DNA of 64,000 nucleotides from Methylococcus capsulatus (GCF_036864975.1 NZ_CP104311.1:846001-910000), one strand, 5' to 3'; positions 1 through 9,419 are shown, counted from the stretch's first letter. Numbers and translations: made by a program. The notes: a model not told the origin generated them from the letters alone.

Positions 1-229
1 CATGGTGCTGGGACCGCAAGGGCCGATGGTCTGGAAAGGGCAAAAGCGCGCAATCCTGGATGCCGATGTTACCGAAAACCGGTTCCAGCCCAGGGAATTC
101 GGAGAGGACAGTTCTTCGGCAAACCGACAGGAAATGGAAATGGCATGCGGAACCAGGATGATGAAAGGAGGCAGCCCGCCATAGCCCGGCCCCATTGGAT
201 GGCCAAAACTGAACCATCTTTAATTCCGC
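1..229. other. Left-edge stretch without a supported gene
   Basis: I see no convincing coding signal here. A 60-codon plus-strand frame from base 2 has no ribosome binding site and no recognisable motif. A minus-strand ATG is formed by bases 1-3, so a leftward gene could begin exactly at the window edge, but nothing in the window can confirm it. Confidence 0.4.
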
Positions 230-907
230 TCACGGAGGGTTTCCGGCAGTCGTCCTCACCGGCGTGATCGCGCGCAAGTCGTCTATGGCTGGAAACCCGA
301 CGATAACCGCCGCCGCCCGCTTGCTGTCTGCCTTGCGCACGGCCACGAGATGCTTGGGCCCGGTTTGCCGAGCCGAACGCAGCACCGGCACGCTGTCGTC
401 GACCAACAGGGTGGTTTCCGGATCGTACGGTTCGACCTCGTGCAGACGCCGCCAGAACAGAGGGTCCTCTTTCGGCAGGCCGATGGCATGCGAACTGATG
501 ATGGCGTCGAAAAACACGTTGAGGGCGGTTTTCTCAAGCTTGAGTCCCAGGCTTTTGGGATGGGCATTGGTCACCAAAACCAGCCGCAGCCCCAGCGACC
601 GCACCGCATCGAGAAACTCGGTCACATGGGGCAGAACCGCGATCAATCCGGCGATTTCGGTTTTCATCGCCGCGATGTCCAGTCCCAGCACCTGACTCCA
701 GTAATCCAGGCAATACCACTCCAGCCGGCCCTCCATCGCCCGAAACCGCGGCATCAGTTCCGCCTTGGCGTCCGCCAAACTCAGACCGTGGCGCTCGGCA
801 TAGCGCCGGGGCACGAATTCGAGCCAAAAGTGATTATCGAAATTGAGATCCAGCAGCGTGCCGTCCATGTCGAGAAACACGCTGCGCATGCGTTTCCATG
901 GAATCAT
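230..907 (-). CDS. yrfG: HAD-superfamily nucleotidase, YrfG-like (GMP/IMP 5'-nucleotidase)
   Basis: This 225-aa protein is a haloacid-dehalogenase-fold phosphatase. HAD motif I is seen near the N-terminus as FLDMDGTLLDL (residues ~11-21), with the two catalytic aspartates. Motif II is LVTNA (~110), and the acidic motif IV is LLVDDSVPVL (~167). Length and overall layout match the YrfG family, which in E. coli hydrolyses GMP and IMP. The phrase LDLNFDNHFW after motif I is typical of that family. It is divergent from cysQ, with about 65 bp between the start codons that I prefer. The family is fairly sure; the exact substrate is by analogy. Confidence 0.82.
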   Translation of the reverse strand: MIPWKRMRSVFLDMDGTLLDLNFDNHFWLEFVPRRYAERHGLSLADAKAELMPRFRAMEGRLEWYCLDYWSQVLGLDIAAMKTEIAGLIAVLPHVTEFLDAVRSLGLRLVLVTNAHPKSLGLKLEKTALNVFFDAIISSHAIGLPKEDPLFWRRLHEVEPYDPETTLLVDDSVPVLRSARQTGPKHLVAVRKADSKRAAAVIVGFPAIDDLRAITPVRTTAGNPP

Positions 908-972
908 CGGTTACCATGTCCAGCTTGATTCATCGAAAGCCCAACCCAGTGAGTAGCCAAGGAAATCAGTCC

Positions 973-1791
973 ATGCCCATCATGAAGGAGCCTTCCCGCC
1001 TGCTCGAATCGGTAGTCGCGCTGGCCAAGGAAGCCGGCCGGACCATCCTTGCGATCTACGACTCGGAGTTCAGCGTCGCACAGAAATCCGACCAGTCGCC
1101 CCTGACGATGGCGGATCTGGCATCGCACGAGCTGATTGTGGCTGGACTGGCTCGCCTGAGACCCCAATTCCCGGTGCTTTCGGAAGAGTCTACGGCTTCC
1201 GCTTTCAAGGACAGGAAGAACTGGCCTTCGCTCTGGCTGGTCGACCCGCTGGACGGCACCAAGGAGTTCGTGAAAAGAAACGGTGAGTTTACGGTTAACA
1301 TCGCCCTGATCCATGAACACGCGCCCGTGCTGGGCGTCGTTCACGCCCCGGCGCTGGGACTGACTTATTTCGCCGCCGAAGGTTGCGGTGCTTTTCGCCA
1401 GCGCGGCGACCAAATACCGCAGAGCATCCGTGCGCGCGCCCGGGCACCGGCGCACCCCGTCGTCGTCGGCAGCCGGTCGCACGTGAATGCTGCGATGGAG
1501 ACTTATCTGAACCGGCTGGGAGAATGTGAATTGCGGCCGATGGGCAGTTCGCTCAAGCTCTGTCTGGTTGCGGAAGGAACCGCCGATCTGTATCCCCGGA
1601 TCGGTCCGACTTCCGAATGGGATACGGCAGCGGCACATTGCATCGTCACCGAGGCTGGCGGCGCGGTGACCGACCTCAAAGGCGCACCACTCGTGTACAA
1701 CGCAAGAGACGGTCTGCTGAATCCTTACTTCCTAGTGTTCGGCGACAAGAGCCGTCCCTGGCTCGACTACGCGCAAGGAATCGAAGGCTAG
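973..1791 (+). CDS. cysQ: 3'(2'),5'-bisphosphate nucleotidase CysQ
   Basis: CysQ is an inositol-monophosphatase-fold enzyme that removes the 3'-phosphate of PAP, a by-product of sulfate assimilation. The metal-binding motif VDPLDGTKEF lies near residue 95, the upstream acidic residue is in LSEES, and the C-terminal motif is SEWDTAAAH. I place the start at 973 because AAGGA at 959-963 sits nine bases upstream; the frame stays open to 898 but that start lacks a binding site. The result is 272 aa, close to the usual ~250. Its TAG stop overlaps by 4 bp the stop of the convergent glycosyltransferase gene. Confidence 0.9.
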   Translation: MPIMKEPSRLLESVVALAKEAGRTILAIYDSEFSVAQKSDQSPLTMADLASHELIVAGLARLRPQFPVLSEESTASAFKDRKNWPSLWLVDPLDGTKEFVKRNGEFTVNIALIHEHAPVLGVVHAPALGLTYFAAEGCGAFRQRGDQIPQSIRARARAPAHPVVVGSRSHVNAAMETYLNRLGECELRPMGSSLKLCLVAEGTADLYPRIGPTSEWDTAAAHCIVTEAGGAVTDLKGAPLVYNARDGLLNPYFLVFGDKSRPWLDYAQGIEG

Positions 1792-2852
1792 GCGGCGTTC
1801 GCCCGGCGCTGGGGGTTGGCGCCGTAATCGTAGCGAACCTCGTCCCACACGCTGCGGACCCAGGCATGGTCGATGTGACGGTCGCCGCTTTTCAGCCAAC
1901 GGACAATGTGGGATGCCACATTGGGGTAGATGACCCTAACTGCATGCCCGTTCCTGAGCCAATGTATCACCGATGCCCGCTCCAATTCCGGCATCACCGC
2001 ACCGAGCTGCGTCTGTTCCAGCGCCAAGGCGTTGGAAAGCTGTTCCATTTGCGCTCTCAGCGGCTTCACTAGCAGCTTTTTGCCCATCTGTAAAGCCTCG
2101 CTCGCCAACTCGAATCCGGCATTACAGATCACCGAGCTGCAGTCGCGCAGGTCCTGTTGAAAGCCGGTCCGGGACAACTGCTTGATATGGATATGCTCGG
2201 GCCGGTCCCTGCTGACCGCTGGGCTGTAGACGTGGAATTCGTATTCGCGCAGGGGCGCCAATAGTGCCACAATCTCGCGGATATCCTCGAACGGGAGGTA
2301 GACCAGAACCTTGTGCTCTAGCACTGCCTCCGGTTCCGGCGGCGTTTCGATGATCGGTGGCAGGATCGGCTGGTCGAAATGATGCCAGTGCAAGCCCAAG
2401 CCGACGCTGGCCGGGGCAAAATACTTGAGCACGGTACGCGCGAAAATGTCGTCCCCGGTCTTGGGGATGGGATAGTTGAATGCGTACTGATGGCCGATGC
2501 CGATGATTTCGCGCTTCTGCAACCTGGCCGCCCAAGCGGTGACCGGCTCGAAATCGGTGATGACCAGATCGTAATGAGAGAGATCCAGCGTCCGGACGTC
2601 GCGGATGAAGCGGATGACGTCATTCTGAACCGAGGTCTTCAGATAGGAGACCCGTCCGGCCTTGGTCGAAAACGTCAGTCCTTTGCGCCACAGATAGTCG
2701 CCAAAAACCGCCATTTCGAACAGGTGATCCCAAGGGCGGCCGGTAAACAGATAGGTCACATCGAAGCCGGCCGCCTGGAGCACGGGCGCCATCACCCGCG
2801 CCCGCGTGATATGGCCGTTACCCGTGGCCTGGACGCCGTAAAAGATTCTCAC
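1788..2852 (-). CDS. MJ1255/VC2487-family glycosyltransferase
   Basis: This predicted 354-aa GT-B type glycosyltransferase starts at a GTG (2852). The N-terminus reads VRIFYGVQATGNGHITRA, with the glycine-rich nucleotide-sugar loop typical of the MJ1255/VC2487 family. The C-terminal half has ICNAGFELASEAL, corresponding to the donor-site loop of MurG-like enzymes. The frame stays open far upstream, but that part is a shadow of the PAP2 gene. The GTG overlaps the PAP2 stop as GTGA, so the two genes are probably translationally coupled. A PAP2 partner suggests a role in lipid-linked saccharide or envelope metabolism; the acceptor is unknown. Confidence 0.78.
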   Translation of the reverse strand: MRIFYGVQATGNGHITRARVMAPVLQAAGFDVTYLFTGRPWDHLFEMAVFGDYLWRKGLTFSTKAGRVSYLKTSVQNDVIRFIRDVRTLDLSHYDLVITDFEPVTAWAARLQKREIIGIGHQYAFNYPIPKTGDDIFARTVLKYFAPASVGLGLHWHHFDQPILPPIIETPPEPEAVLEHKVLVYLPFEDIREIVALLAPLREYEFHVYSPAVSRDRPEHIHIKQLSRTGFQQDLRDCSSVICNAGFELASEALQMGKKLLVKPLRAQMEQLSNALALEQTQLGAVMPELERASVIHWLRNGHAVRVIYPNVASHIVRWLKSGDRHIDHAWVRSVWDEVRYDYGANPQRRANAA

Positions 2853-3376
2853 GTCAGAAAGACTCCCACACTGAGGAAAGCGACGCTCGTACCCATGGCC
2901 AGCCCCACGAGCACATCGGTGGGAAAGTGGACACCCAGGAAAATACGCGACAGCCCCACCGCAGCGGCCCAGCCGTATAATGCCGGCAACCAGGCCGGAT
3001 GAGCACTGGCGACCACCGTCGCCATCAGGAACGCGCCGGAGGCGTGGCCGGAAGGGAAGCTGAACCGGTCGGATGGAATGATAAAGCTGTGGTAATCCCG
3101 GATCGCCGCGGCAGGCCGGTCGCGGCGCAGGCCGTTCTTGACCATAAAATACAGCGGCCGCTCGATCGCGAACGCCAGCAGAGCGGCTTTCAGCAAAGCC
3201 AGGTTCAGATCGTCGCCGCTGGCGAACCAGTAAAAGCCGAGCAAAGCATAGAGATAACCGTCGCCGGTGCGCGAAATCCAACGGCTGCACCGAGCGCAGA
3301 GCTCCAGATGCTTGCGGTTCATGAACCAGATGAACATGAATACGTCGCAACGGTGAATCGCCTGGATCAGCTTCAT
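2849..3376 (-). CDS. PAP2-family membrane phosphatase
   Basis: This is a 175-aa integral membrane phosphatase of the PAP2 superfamily. All three signature motifs are visible: KNGLRRDRP (K-x6-R-P), PSGH and SRIFLGVHFPTD (S-R-x5-H-x3-D). Hydrophobic segments lie between and after them. Members dephosphorylate lipid phosphates such as undecaprenyl pyrophosphate or phosphatidate at the membrane surface. It shares a GTGA overlap with the downstream glycosyltransferase and is divergent from the SDR gene. The specific substrate cannot be told from the sequence. Confidence 0.85.
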   Translation of the reverse strand: MKLIQAIHRCDVFMFIWFMNRKHLELCARCSRWISRTGDGYLYALLGFYWFASGDDLNLALLKAALLAFAIERPLYFMVKNGLRRDRPAAAIRDYHSFIIPSDRFSFPSGHASGAFLMATVVASAHPAWLPALYGWAAAVGLSRIFLGVHFPTDVLVGLAMGTSVAFLSVGVFLT

Positions 3377-3423
3377 GACAACGCTCCGGGAAACGAACGC
3401 TCCAGCCAGGATAAGGAATGAGC

Positions 3424-4212
3424 ATGACAGCTAGCGGTCGCTACGGTGACAATTCGATGAACACACAGCCCGGATCGACGGGGAAGAAGGTGGCGCTGAT
3501 CACCGGAGCGGCCCGAAGAGTCGGGGCGGCCATTGCCGCCCACCTCCATGAGCGGGGCTACCGCGTCATCGTGCACTACCACCGCTCGGAAACGGATGCC
3601 TTGATGCTTTGCGAAAGCCTCAATCGCCGCCGAAACGATTCCGCCACCGCCGTCGGAGCCGATCTGCTGGACCTCGAAGCCCTGGCTCCGCTGGTGGAAA
3701 CGGCAGCCGGACACTGGGGCCGACTCGACGCCCTGGTCAACAATGCCTCGACGTTTTACCCCACACCAATGGGATCGGTAACCCACCAACAATGGGACGA
3801 GCTACTCGGCAGCAATCTCCGTGCCCCGTTTTTCCTGGTCCAGCACGCCATGCCCTGGCTGTCGGCCAACTGCGGCTGTGTGGTGAACCTCGTCGATATC
3901 CACGCCGACAGACCGCTAAAAAACCATCCGGCCTACACCATCGCCAAGGCGGGACTGGTGGCGCTGACGAAGTCACTTGCGAGGGAACTGGCACCGGCCA
4001 TTCGCGTGAATGCGGTGGCGCCGGGTGCGATCCTGTGGCCCGAGCGCGGCACCGATGCGGCAATGCAGGCCGAAATCCTGCGTCGCATCCCCTTGGGACG
4101 GCCCGGCACTCCGTTGGACATCGCCAAGACCGTCGCCTGGTTCCTCGACCAGGCCCCCTATGTCACGGGACAGGTACTCGCCGTGGATGGTGGCCGCAGC
4201 CTGGCCGGTTAG
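3424..4212 (+). CDS. folM: Short-chain dehydrogenase, pteridine reductase (FolM-like)
   Basis: This is a Rossmann-fold SDR of about 262 aa. The cofactor loop TGAARRVG has the T-G-x3-R-x-G form with the arginine that marks pteridine reductases, rather than the usual TGxxxGIG. NNAS (NNAG-like) and Y-x3-K (AYTIAKAG) follow at the expected spacing. An AAGGA at 3413-3417 is spaced best for the ATG at 3424; 3418 and 3457 are alternatives. The gene converges on folK with a 4-bp stop overlap, and folB is next, so dihydrofolate/dihydropterin reduction fits both motif and context. The exact substrate is inferred. Confidence 0.82.
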   Translation: MTASGRYGDNSMNTQPGSTGKKVALITGAARRVGAAIAAHLHERGYRVIVHYHRSETDALMLCESLNRRRNDSATAVGADLLDLEALAPLVETAAGHWGRLDALVNNASTFYPTPMGSVTHQQWDELLGSNLRAPFFLVQHAMPWLSANCGCVVNLVDIHADRPLKNHPAYTIAKAGLVALTKSLARELAPAIRVNAVAPGAILWPERGTDAAMQAEILRRIPLGRPGTPLDIAKTVAWFLDQAPYVTGQVLAVDGGRSLAG

Positions 4213-4703
4213 GAATGCCACGGCGGGCGGATGCGCGCCTGTCGCAAGCCGGTCTTGTCATAATGATCCCAAAGCTCCCGAAAACTCACCCCCAGGACCG
4301 GATGCTTCAAATCCGGTGCAATTTCCGCAAGCGGCTCAAGCATGAAGGCGTATTCGGTCAGCTCTTTGCGCGGAAGCTTGAGCTTGCCCTCACTGACGAC
4401 CGCGTCGCCGTAGAGTAGAAGGTCGAGATCCAGCGTCCTTGCGCTAAACTTCCTGGACTCGCGGGTGCGGCCGTGATCCGCCTCGATCCGCGCCAGAGCC
4501 CTTGCGACGTCGGCGAGCGGCAGCTCCGTTGTGAATCCCACCACCAGATTGTAGAAGGGATCGCCCTCGAACCCGACGGCGGCCGTTTCGTAGACGCTGG
4601 ACACGCGCAGTGTCCCGAAAGCATCCCGCAGTGCCGCGAGCGCCGAAGGAATATGCCTATCCCGGTCGATATTGCTGCCGATGCTGACGAAAACCTCAGG
4701 CAT
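4209..4703 (-). CDS. folK: HPPK, 2-amino-4-hydroxy-6-hydroxymethyldihydropteridine diphosphokinase
   Basis: FolK transfers pyrophosphate from ATP to 6-hydroxymethyl-7,8-dihydropterin in folate synthesis. The 164-aa protein has the N-terminal VSIGSNIDRD, the pterin-contacting stretch FYNLVVG, and the signature ARTLDLDLLLYGD, whose paired aspartates bind the two magnesium ions. I prefer the ATG at 4703 over the more upstream 4721. It then overlaps the folB stop by 8 bp, which implies coupling in a folB-folK operon. Length is normal for the family. Confidence 0.93.
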   Translation of the reverse strand: MPEVFVSIGSNIDRDRHIPSALAALRDAFGTLRVSSVYETAAVGFEGDPFYNLVVGFTTELPLADVARALARIEADHGRTRESRKFSARTLDLDLLLYGDAVVSEGKLKLPRKELTEYAFMLEPLAEIAPDLKHPVLGVSFRELWDHYDKTGLRQARIRPPWHS

Positions 4704-5061
4704 CGGCCGGCTTTTCTCCACGCTCGATCAGGACGCCGACATCGCTGGCGCCGCGAATGGCGCCGCGCTTGTTCAGAGTGACGCGCACCCAGGGAATCGA
4801 GAATTCGTTCAGCAGAATGGCCGCGACCTTCTCGGCCAAGGTTTCTACCAGAAAAAACTGGCTGTTCTCGACGAATTCGATGAGGCGCTTCGACACCGCC
4901 TTGTAGTCGAGCGCATGGGCAATGTCATCGGTCTCCGCCGCCCGGCGTATGTCGGTCGCCATTTCGAGATCTAACACCACGGTCTGCCGGATCTCCCGCT
5001 CCCAGTCGTAGATGCCTATGATCGTCTCGATCTGCAGGCCTCGCAGAAATATAATGTCCAT
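4696..5061 (-). CDS. folB: Dihydroneopterin aldolase
   Basis: FolB is a 121-aa aldolase that converts 7,8-dihydroneopterin to 6-hydroxymethyl-dihydropterin, the step before FolK. The N-terminal MDIIFLRGLQIETIIGIYDWER is cut here to its key part: IGIYDWER is the family hallmark. LDYKAVSKRL and the active-site region VETLAEKVA follow, with a C-terminal VRVTLNKRGAI. It leads a two-gene leftward operon with folK and is divergent from plsY, with 79 bp between. Confidence 0.93.
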   Translation of the reverse strand: MDIIFLRGLQIETIIGIYDWEREIRQTVVLDLEMATDIRRAAETDDIAHALDYKAVSKRLIEFVENSQFFLVETLAEKVAAILLNEFSIPWVRVTLNKRGAIRGASDVGVLIERGEKPADA

Positions 5062-5140
5062 TTCCGGCCTCTGTCGGTCGCGCGTTCAAGACGGCCATTC
5101 GTAACATAGAATTCAAATTCATGACAACTGCGGAGCACTC

Positions 5141-5740
5141 ATGTTGGTCGAATGGCTGCTGATTCCCTTGGCCTATCTGCTCGGCTCGGTTTCGAGCGCG
5201 GTCATCATCAGCCGGACCCTGGGATTGCCCGATCCGCGCCAGGAGGGCTCGAAAAATCCAGGCGCCACCAACGTGCTGCGCCTGGGAGGCAGACGGGCCG
5301 CGATCCTGACCTTGCTGGGTGATGCTGCCAAGGGGCTGATTCCCTTGCTCGTCGCCAAAAGCATGGCGGTTTCCCCGCCGTTGCTGGCCGCGATCGGTTT
5401 CGCAGCGTTCGTCGGGCATCTCTACCCGGTGTTTTTCCAGTTCAAAGGCGGGAAAGGCGTGGCAACCGCCCTGGGCGTGCTGCTGGGATTCGCCTGGCCG
5501 GTGGGTATCATGGCGCTCCTCACCTGGATCGGCGTGGCTGCACTGTTCCGGTTCTCGTCCCTCGCCGCGCTGGCGGCAGCGGTGCTCGCCCCGGTCTACG
5601 TGTGGTTCTGGTTGGGCTCCGCCGAACTGGTGGTCGCGACGATGTTCATGTCCACCCTGCTCGTCTACCGCCACAAGGGCAACATCGAACGTCTGCTCAA
5701 GGGCGAAGAAGCTCGGCTCGGCGGCGCTAAACAGCCGTAA
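5141..5740 (+). CDS. plsY: Glycerol-3-phosphate acyltransferase PlsY
   Basis: PlsY is an inner-membrane enzyme that acylates glycerol-3-phosphate with acyl-phosphate, the first step of phospholipid synthesis. The 199-aa protein has about five hydrophobic segments. The three conserved loops are visible: [10 protein letters not shown] with the serine region, [12 protein letters not shown], and [20 protein letters not shown] precedes the last. The end of the gene overlaps the end of the convergent tsaD by 14 bp. Confidence 0.94.
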   Translation: MLVEWLLIPLAYLLGSVSSAVIISRTLGLPDPRQEGSKNPGATNVLRLGGRRAAILTLLGDAAKGLIPLLVAKSMAVSPPLLAAIGFAAFVGHLYPVFFQFKGGKGVATALGVLLGFAWPVGIMALLTWIGVAALFRFSSLAALAAAVLAPVYVWFWLGSAELVVATMFMSTLLVYRHKGNIERLLKGEEARLGGAKQP

Positions 5741-6740
5741 GCGTTTCCATCGCCCAACGCGCCTTCGCTTCAATCACGGACGGTTCGAACTGCCCCGCCA
5801 GAAGGCGCCGGCAACCGGCGAAGGCGATCATCGCCCCATTGTCGGTACAGAATTCCGGCCGCGGAAAATAAACCCGGCAGCGCTCGCTTTCGGCCATCGC
5901 ATGGAGTTCCTTTCTCATGGCCTGATTGGCACTCACCCCCCCCGCGACGACCAGCCGCCCCAACCCGGTTTCCCGCAGCGCCCGACGGCATTTCAGCACC
6001 AGCGTATCGACGACGGCCGCCTGGAACGCGCAGGCGATGTCCGCCTTGTCCTGCGGCGTCCCCGGCAGTGCGGCAAGCACGTTCAACGCGTGAGTTTTGA
6101 GTCCACTGAAACTGAAATCGAGACCCGGCCTGTCCGTCATCGGACGGGGGAAATGGAACCGTTCGGCGCGTCCTTTCTCCGCGAGGCGGGCCAAAGCCGG
6201 CCCACCGGGATAGCCCAGCCCAAGAAGCTTTGCGGTTTTGTCGAAAGCCTCCCCGGCCGCATCGTCCAGCGACTCACCCAGCACATGGTAGGACCCGATG
6301 CCACGCACCTCGACCAGCAGGGTGTGTCCGCCGGACACGAGGAGAGCGACGAAAGGGAATTCGGGAGGCTCCGGTTCCAGCAGCGGCGCAAGCAGGTGGC
6401 CCTCCATGTGATGGACCGCGACGGCTGGGACGCCCCAGGCCCAGGCGAGGCTGCGGGCCACGGCGGCACCGACGAGGAGCGCCCCGATGAGGCCCGGTCC
6501 GGCCGTGTAGGCGATCCCGCCGATTGCGGCACGCTGGACTCCCGCAGTCGCCAGCACTTCGCGGACCAGCGGCAGGAGTTTGCGCAAATGGTCCCGCGAT
6601 GCGATTTCCGGCACCACGCCCCCGTATGCCGCATGCTCGTCGACCTGGCTGTAAAGCTGGTGCGCCAGCAACCCCTTGCTCGAGTCATAAAGCGCAACGG
6701 CGGTTTCGTCACAGGAAGTTTCGATGCCTAAGACCAACAC
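5727..6740 (-). CDS. tsaD: tRNA N6-threonylcarbamoyladenosine synthase subunit TsaD
   Basis: TsaD (formerly Gcp) transfers the threonylcarbamoyl group to A37 of ANN-decoding tRNAs. It is an ASKHA-fold protein with [16 protein letters not shown] at the N-terminus, the metal-binding histidines in [19 protein letters not shown], and a C-terminal ARW. The frame is open to 6821, but a GTG start at 6740 gives 337 aa, the length of the E. coli enzyme, and puts the family N-terminus at the start. It is divergent from rpsU, as in E. coli. The rpsU promoter lies just upstream of this start. Confidence 0.94.
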   Translation of the reverse strand: MLVLGIETSCDETAVALYDSSKGLLAHQLYSQVDEHAAYGGVVPEIASRDHLRKLLPLVREVLATAGVQRAAIGGIAYTAGPGLIGALLVGAAVARSLAWAWGVPAVAVHHMEGHLLAPLLEPEPPEFPFVALLVSGGHTLLVEVRGIGSYHVLGESLDDAAGEAFDKTAKLLGLGYPGGPALARLAEKGRAERFHFPRPMTDRPGLDFSFSGLKTHALNVLAALPGTPQDKADIACAFQAAVVDTLVLKCRRALRETGLGRLVVAGGVSANQAMRKELHAMAESERCRVYFPRPEFCTDNGAMIAFAGCRRLLAGQFEPSVIEAKARWAMETLTAV

Positions 6741-6748
6741 GGCTCTTT

Positions 6749-6776
6749 TTGCGTTACCCTGTGGTCCGGGTATAAT
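6749..6776 (+). promoter_or_regulatory. Predicted sigma-70 promoter for rpsU operon
   Basis: A perfect TATAAT occurs at 6771-6776, with TTGCGT at 6749-6754 as a partial -35 and a 16-bp spacer. It lies about 75 bp before the rpsU start and points away from tsaD. The -10 is strong; the -35 matches only in its TTG. Confidence 0.6.
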
Positions 6777-6850
6777 GCGCCATTTATTCAAGAGGCGGCC
6801 GGACTCCGGCCATTTTTCCAAGAATCCATTTGAACTGTTTAGGATGCTAC

Positions 6851-7084
6851 ATGCCGTCGATTAAGATCCGCGAGAACGAACCTTTTGAAATTGCCATCCG
6901 CCGCTTCAAGCGCGCCTGCGAAAAGGCCGGCGTCCTGTCGGAAGTGCGCCGCCGCGAATATTACGAAAAGCCCACCGAGGAACGCAAACGCAAAGCGGCA
7001 GCAGCCATCAAACGGCATCTGAAAAAGCTCTCGCGCGAACGCTTTGCCCTGCAAAACCTGCGCAAGGGCCGCCCTCAGCAATAA
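6851..7084 (+). CDS. rpsU: 30S ribosomal protein S21
   Basis: S21 is a small basic protein of the 30S platform that helps initiation. The 77-aa product shows the family core [37 protein letters not shown] and a lysine/arginine-rich tail. I choose the ATG at 6851 because MPSIKIREN is the family N-terminus and TTAGGA lies just upstream; the upstream start at 6830 adds seven residues foreign to S21. It is the first gene of the rpsU-yqeY-dnaG-rpoD operon. Confidence 0.96.
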   Translation: MPSIKIRENEPFEIAIRRFKRACEKAGVLSEVRRREYYEKPTEERKRKAAAAIKRHLKKLSRERFALQNLRKGRPQQ

Positions 7085-7107
7085 ACGGGTCAATCCGCAA
7101 CGCACAC

Positions 7108-7566
7108 ATGGCTGAGCAAGACGCGAGTCTGAAAGAACGCCTGCAGAGTGACATGAAAGCGGCACTCAAGTCAGGTGAAAAAGAACGCCTGGGTACGATC
7201 CGCCTGATCCTCTCCGCCGTCAAGCAAAAGGAGGTCGACGAGCGCATCCTGCTCGACGATGCGCAAATCGTAATGGTGCTCGACAAGATGGCGAAGCAGC
7301 GGCGCGAATCCATCGCCCAGTACGAAGCCGCAGGTCGCAATGATCTTGCGGCCATCGAGCAGGCAGAACTTGCGATCATCCAGGCATACCTTCCTCAGGC
7401 CCTGAGCGAAGCAGAGGTCTCGGCCATACTGCAGGCTGCCATCGAGGAATCCGGCGCAAAAGGCATCGGCGACATGGGAAAGGTCATGGCCCTGGCCAAG
7501 CCGAAGCTGCAGGGACGGACCGACATGGCCGCAGCCAGCGCGCGGGTCAAATCACTGTTGAGCTGA
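7108..7566 (+). CDS. yqeY: GatB/YqeY domain protein
   Basis: This 152-aa protein consists of one YqeY domain, related to the tail domain of the amidotransferase subunit GatB that contacts tRNA. Seen in sequence: LKERLQSDMKAALKSGEKERLGTIR at the start (quoted motif: KSGEKERLGTIR), KQRRESIAQYEAAGR in the middle, and GIGDMGKVMALAKPKLQGR near the end. A position between rpsU and dnaG is common in Gammaproteobacteria. Its precise role is not settled; tRNA binding is inferred from the domain. Confidence 0.9.
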   Translation: MAEQDASLKERLQSDMKAALKSGEKERLGTIRLILSAVKQKEVDERILLDDAQIVMVLDKMAKQRRESIAQYEAAGRNDLAAIEQAELAIIQAYLPQALSEAEVSAILQAAIEESGAKGIGDMGKVMALAKPKLQGRTDMAAASARVKSLLS

Positions 7567-7602
7567 GCTCGCGTTTCCCACCGATCGGGCAAGGACAAGC
7601 CG

Positions 7603-9342
7603 GTGGGAACCCCTCCCCCAATGGCCGGCCGACTCCCTCGCGAATTCATCGACGACCTCATAGCGCGCATCGATATCGTCGATCTCATCGACGCGCGCGT
7701 CCCCTTGAAGAAGTCGGGTTCCAACTTCATGGCCCGATGCCCATTCCATTCGGAAAAGACGCCCAGTTTTTCCGTCAGCCGGGAAAAGCAGTTCTACCAT
7801 TGCTTCGGCTGCGGCGCCCATGGTAATGCCATCAGCTTTCTGATGGATTACGAACGCCAGAGCTTCCCGGAAGCCGTGGAAACTCTGGCCGCGCTGGCGG
7901 GAATCGATCTGCCCAAAGCCACGGCTACCCCTGGAGCGAATCCCTCGGCTTCGCTCCAACTCCAACCGGTCTACGACATCCTGGAGCGGGCGGCAGGCTT
8001 CTATGTCCAGCAACTTCGTGACCATCCCGACGCCGAACAGGCCAAAGTCTACCTGCTCAAACGCGGCCTGACCGGTGAGATCGCTCGCCACTACGGGCTC
8101 GGCTATGCCCCACCGGGCTGGAACAACCTGCCGGCGGACTGGCCCAGAGCGCCCCTGATTCAGAGCGGCCTGATCATCGAGAAGGATCGCTCCTGCTATG
8201 ACCGGTTCCGCCACCGCATCATGTTTCCCATCCGGGACCGGCGCGGCCGCGTCATCGGCTTCGGCGGCCGCACCCTGGGCGAGGAGACGCCTAAGTACCT
8301 GAACTCGCCGGAAACGGAGGTGTTCAAAAAAGGCAAGGAGCTATACGGCCTGCACGAGCTGTTGGAATCGGCCCCCCGGCCGCGGCGCATCCTGGTGGTC
8401 GAAGGCTACCTGGATGTCATCGCCCTGGCTCAGCACGGAGTCCACGACGCCGTCGCGACGCTCGGCACCTCCACGTCCACCGAGCATGTGCGCTTGTTGT
8501 TTCGTTTCACCAGGGAAATCGTTTTCTGTTTCGACGGCGATACCGCCGGCCGTAAGGCAGCCTGGCGCGCACTCGAAGCCAGCCTTCCGCTCTTGCAGGA
8601 AGGTCGTGAAATACGCTTCATGCACCTGCCGACAGGCGAGGACCCGGATTCGCTGATCCGCCAAGAAGGGCGCGAGGCTTTCGAGCGCCGCATCGGCCAG
8701 TCCTCGCCATGCTCGGATTACCTGTTTCGAACCCTACAAAGGGACCTGGATCTGCGCAGTGTCGAAGGACGCGCAACGCTGCAGAAACAGGCCCGTGAAC
8801 TTCTGGACCGCCTCCCGGTCGGAGTATTCAAGACGTTGATGGAGCAGCGGCTGAGCGAACTCACAGGAGTGGTGAACCCAGCGCCCGCCTCTAAACCCGT
8901 CGAAAACCGCCCGCGCCATTCTTCCGGGCAGGTGCGCTCCCCTTCCGCATGGCGAAATCTGGTCACCCTTCTGTTGCATCAACCTCGGCTCGCGGGACTC
9001 ATCTCACCAGAAATCCGAGCGCAGCTCACCAAAAACCCACGTGCCGGCCCGCTCATCGCACGCATCCTGGAATACACCGATCTGCGAAAAACTCCGACGC
9101 CGGGCATGCTGTTCGAATATCTGCGGGAAACACCAGAAGGCGAGCTGGCCCGAAACCTCTTGAAACGGGGACTGCTCACACCGGAAGAAGGGATGGAAAG
9201 GGAATTCGTCGATGCCCTCGACCGGGTAGGCGCACTGCTTCGCGACGAGCGGCTGAGCCAATTGATCGACAAGTCGAAGGTCGCTCAACTCACTGATAGT
9301 GAACGGGAAGAACTGCGGAAATTGACAGGAGGAAAATCTTGA
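7603..9342 (+). CDS. dnaG: DNA primase DnaG
   Basis: DnaG makes RNA primers at the replication fork. The N-terminal CHC2 zinc domain is seen as CPFHSEKTPSF and HCFGCGAHG (residues ~43-75). The TOPRIM catalytic core has VVEGYLDVIAL and FCFDGDTAGRKAAWRA (~265-325). The C-terminal region binds DnaB. Length is 579 aa from a GTG at 7603, which has AAGGA at 7591-7595; the ATG at 7621 is an alternative but lacks a binding site. It is the third gene of the macromolecular-synthesis operon. Confidence 0.95.
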   Translation: MGTPPPMAGRLPREFIDDLIARIDIVDLIDARVPLKKSGSNFMARCPFHSEKTPSFSVSREKQFYHCFGCGAHGNAISFLMDYERQSFPEAVETLAALAGIDLPKATATPGANPSASLQLQPVYDILERAAGFYVQQLRDHPDAEQAKVYLLKRGLTGEIARHYGLGYAPPGWNNLPADWPRAPLIQSGLIIEKDRSCYDRFRHRIMFPIRDRRGRVIGFGGRTLGEETPKYLNSPETEVFKKGKELYGLHELLESAPRPRRILVVEGYLDVIALAQHGVHDAVATLGTSTSTEHVRLLFRFTREIVFCFDGDTAGRKAAWRALEASLPLLQEGREIRFMHLPTGEDPDSLIRQEGREAFERRIGQSSPCSDYLFRTLQRDLDLRSVEGRATLQKQARELLDRLPVGVFKTLMEQRLSELTGVVNPAPASKPVENRPRHSSGQVRSPSAWRNLVTLLLHQPRLAGLISPEIRAQLTKNPRAGPLIARILEYTDLRKTPTPGMLFEYLRETPEGELARNLLKRGLLTPEEGMEREFVDALDRVGALLRDERLSQLIDKSKVAQLTDSEREELRKLTGGKS

Positions 9343-9419
9343 AACTCGACTAACGCCGCCCCATCTTCTAAAATGGAAAGTTCTTCAGTTTCACCCACCC
9401 CTCCAGCGCGAGTTCGTTA

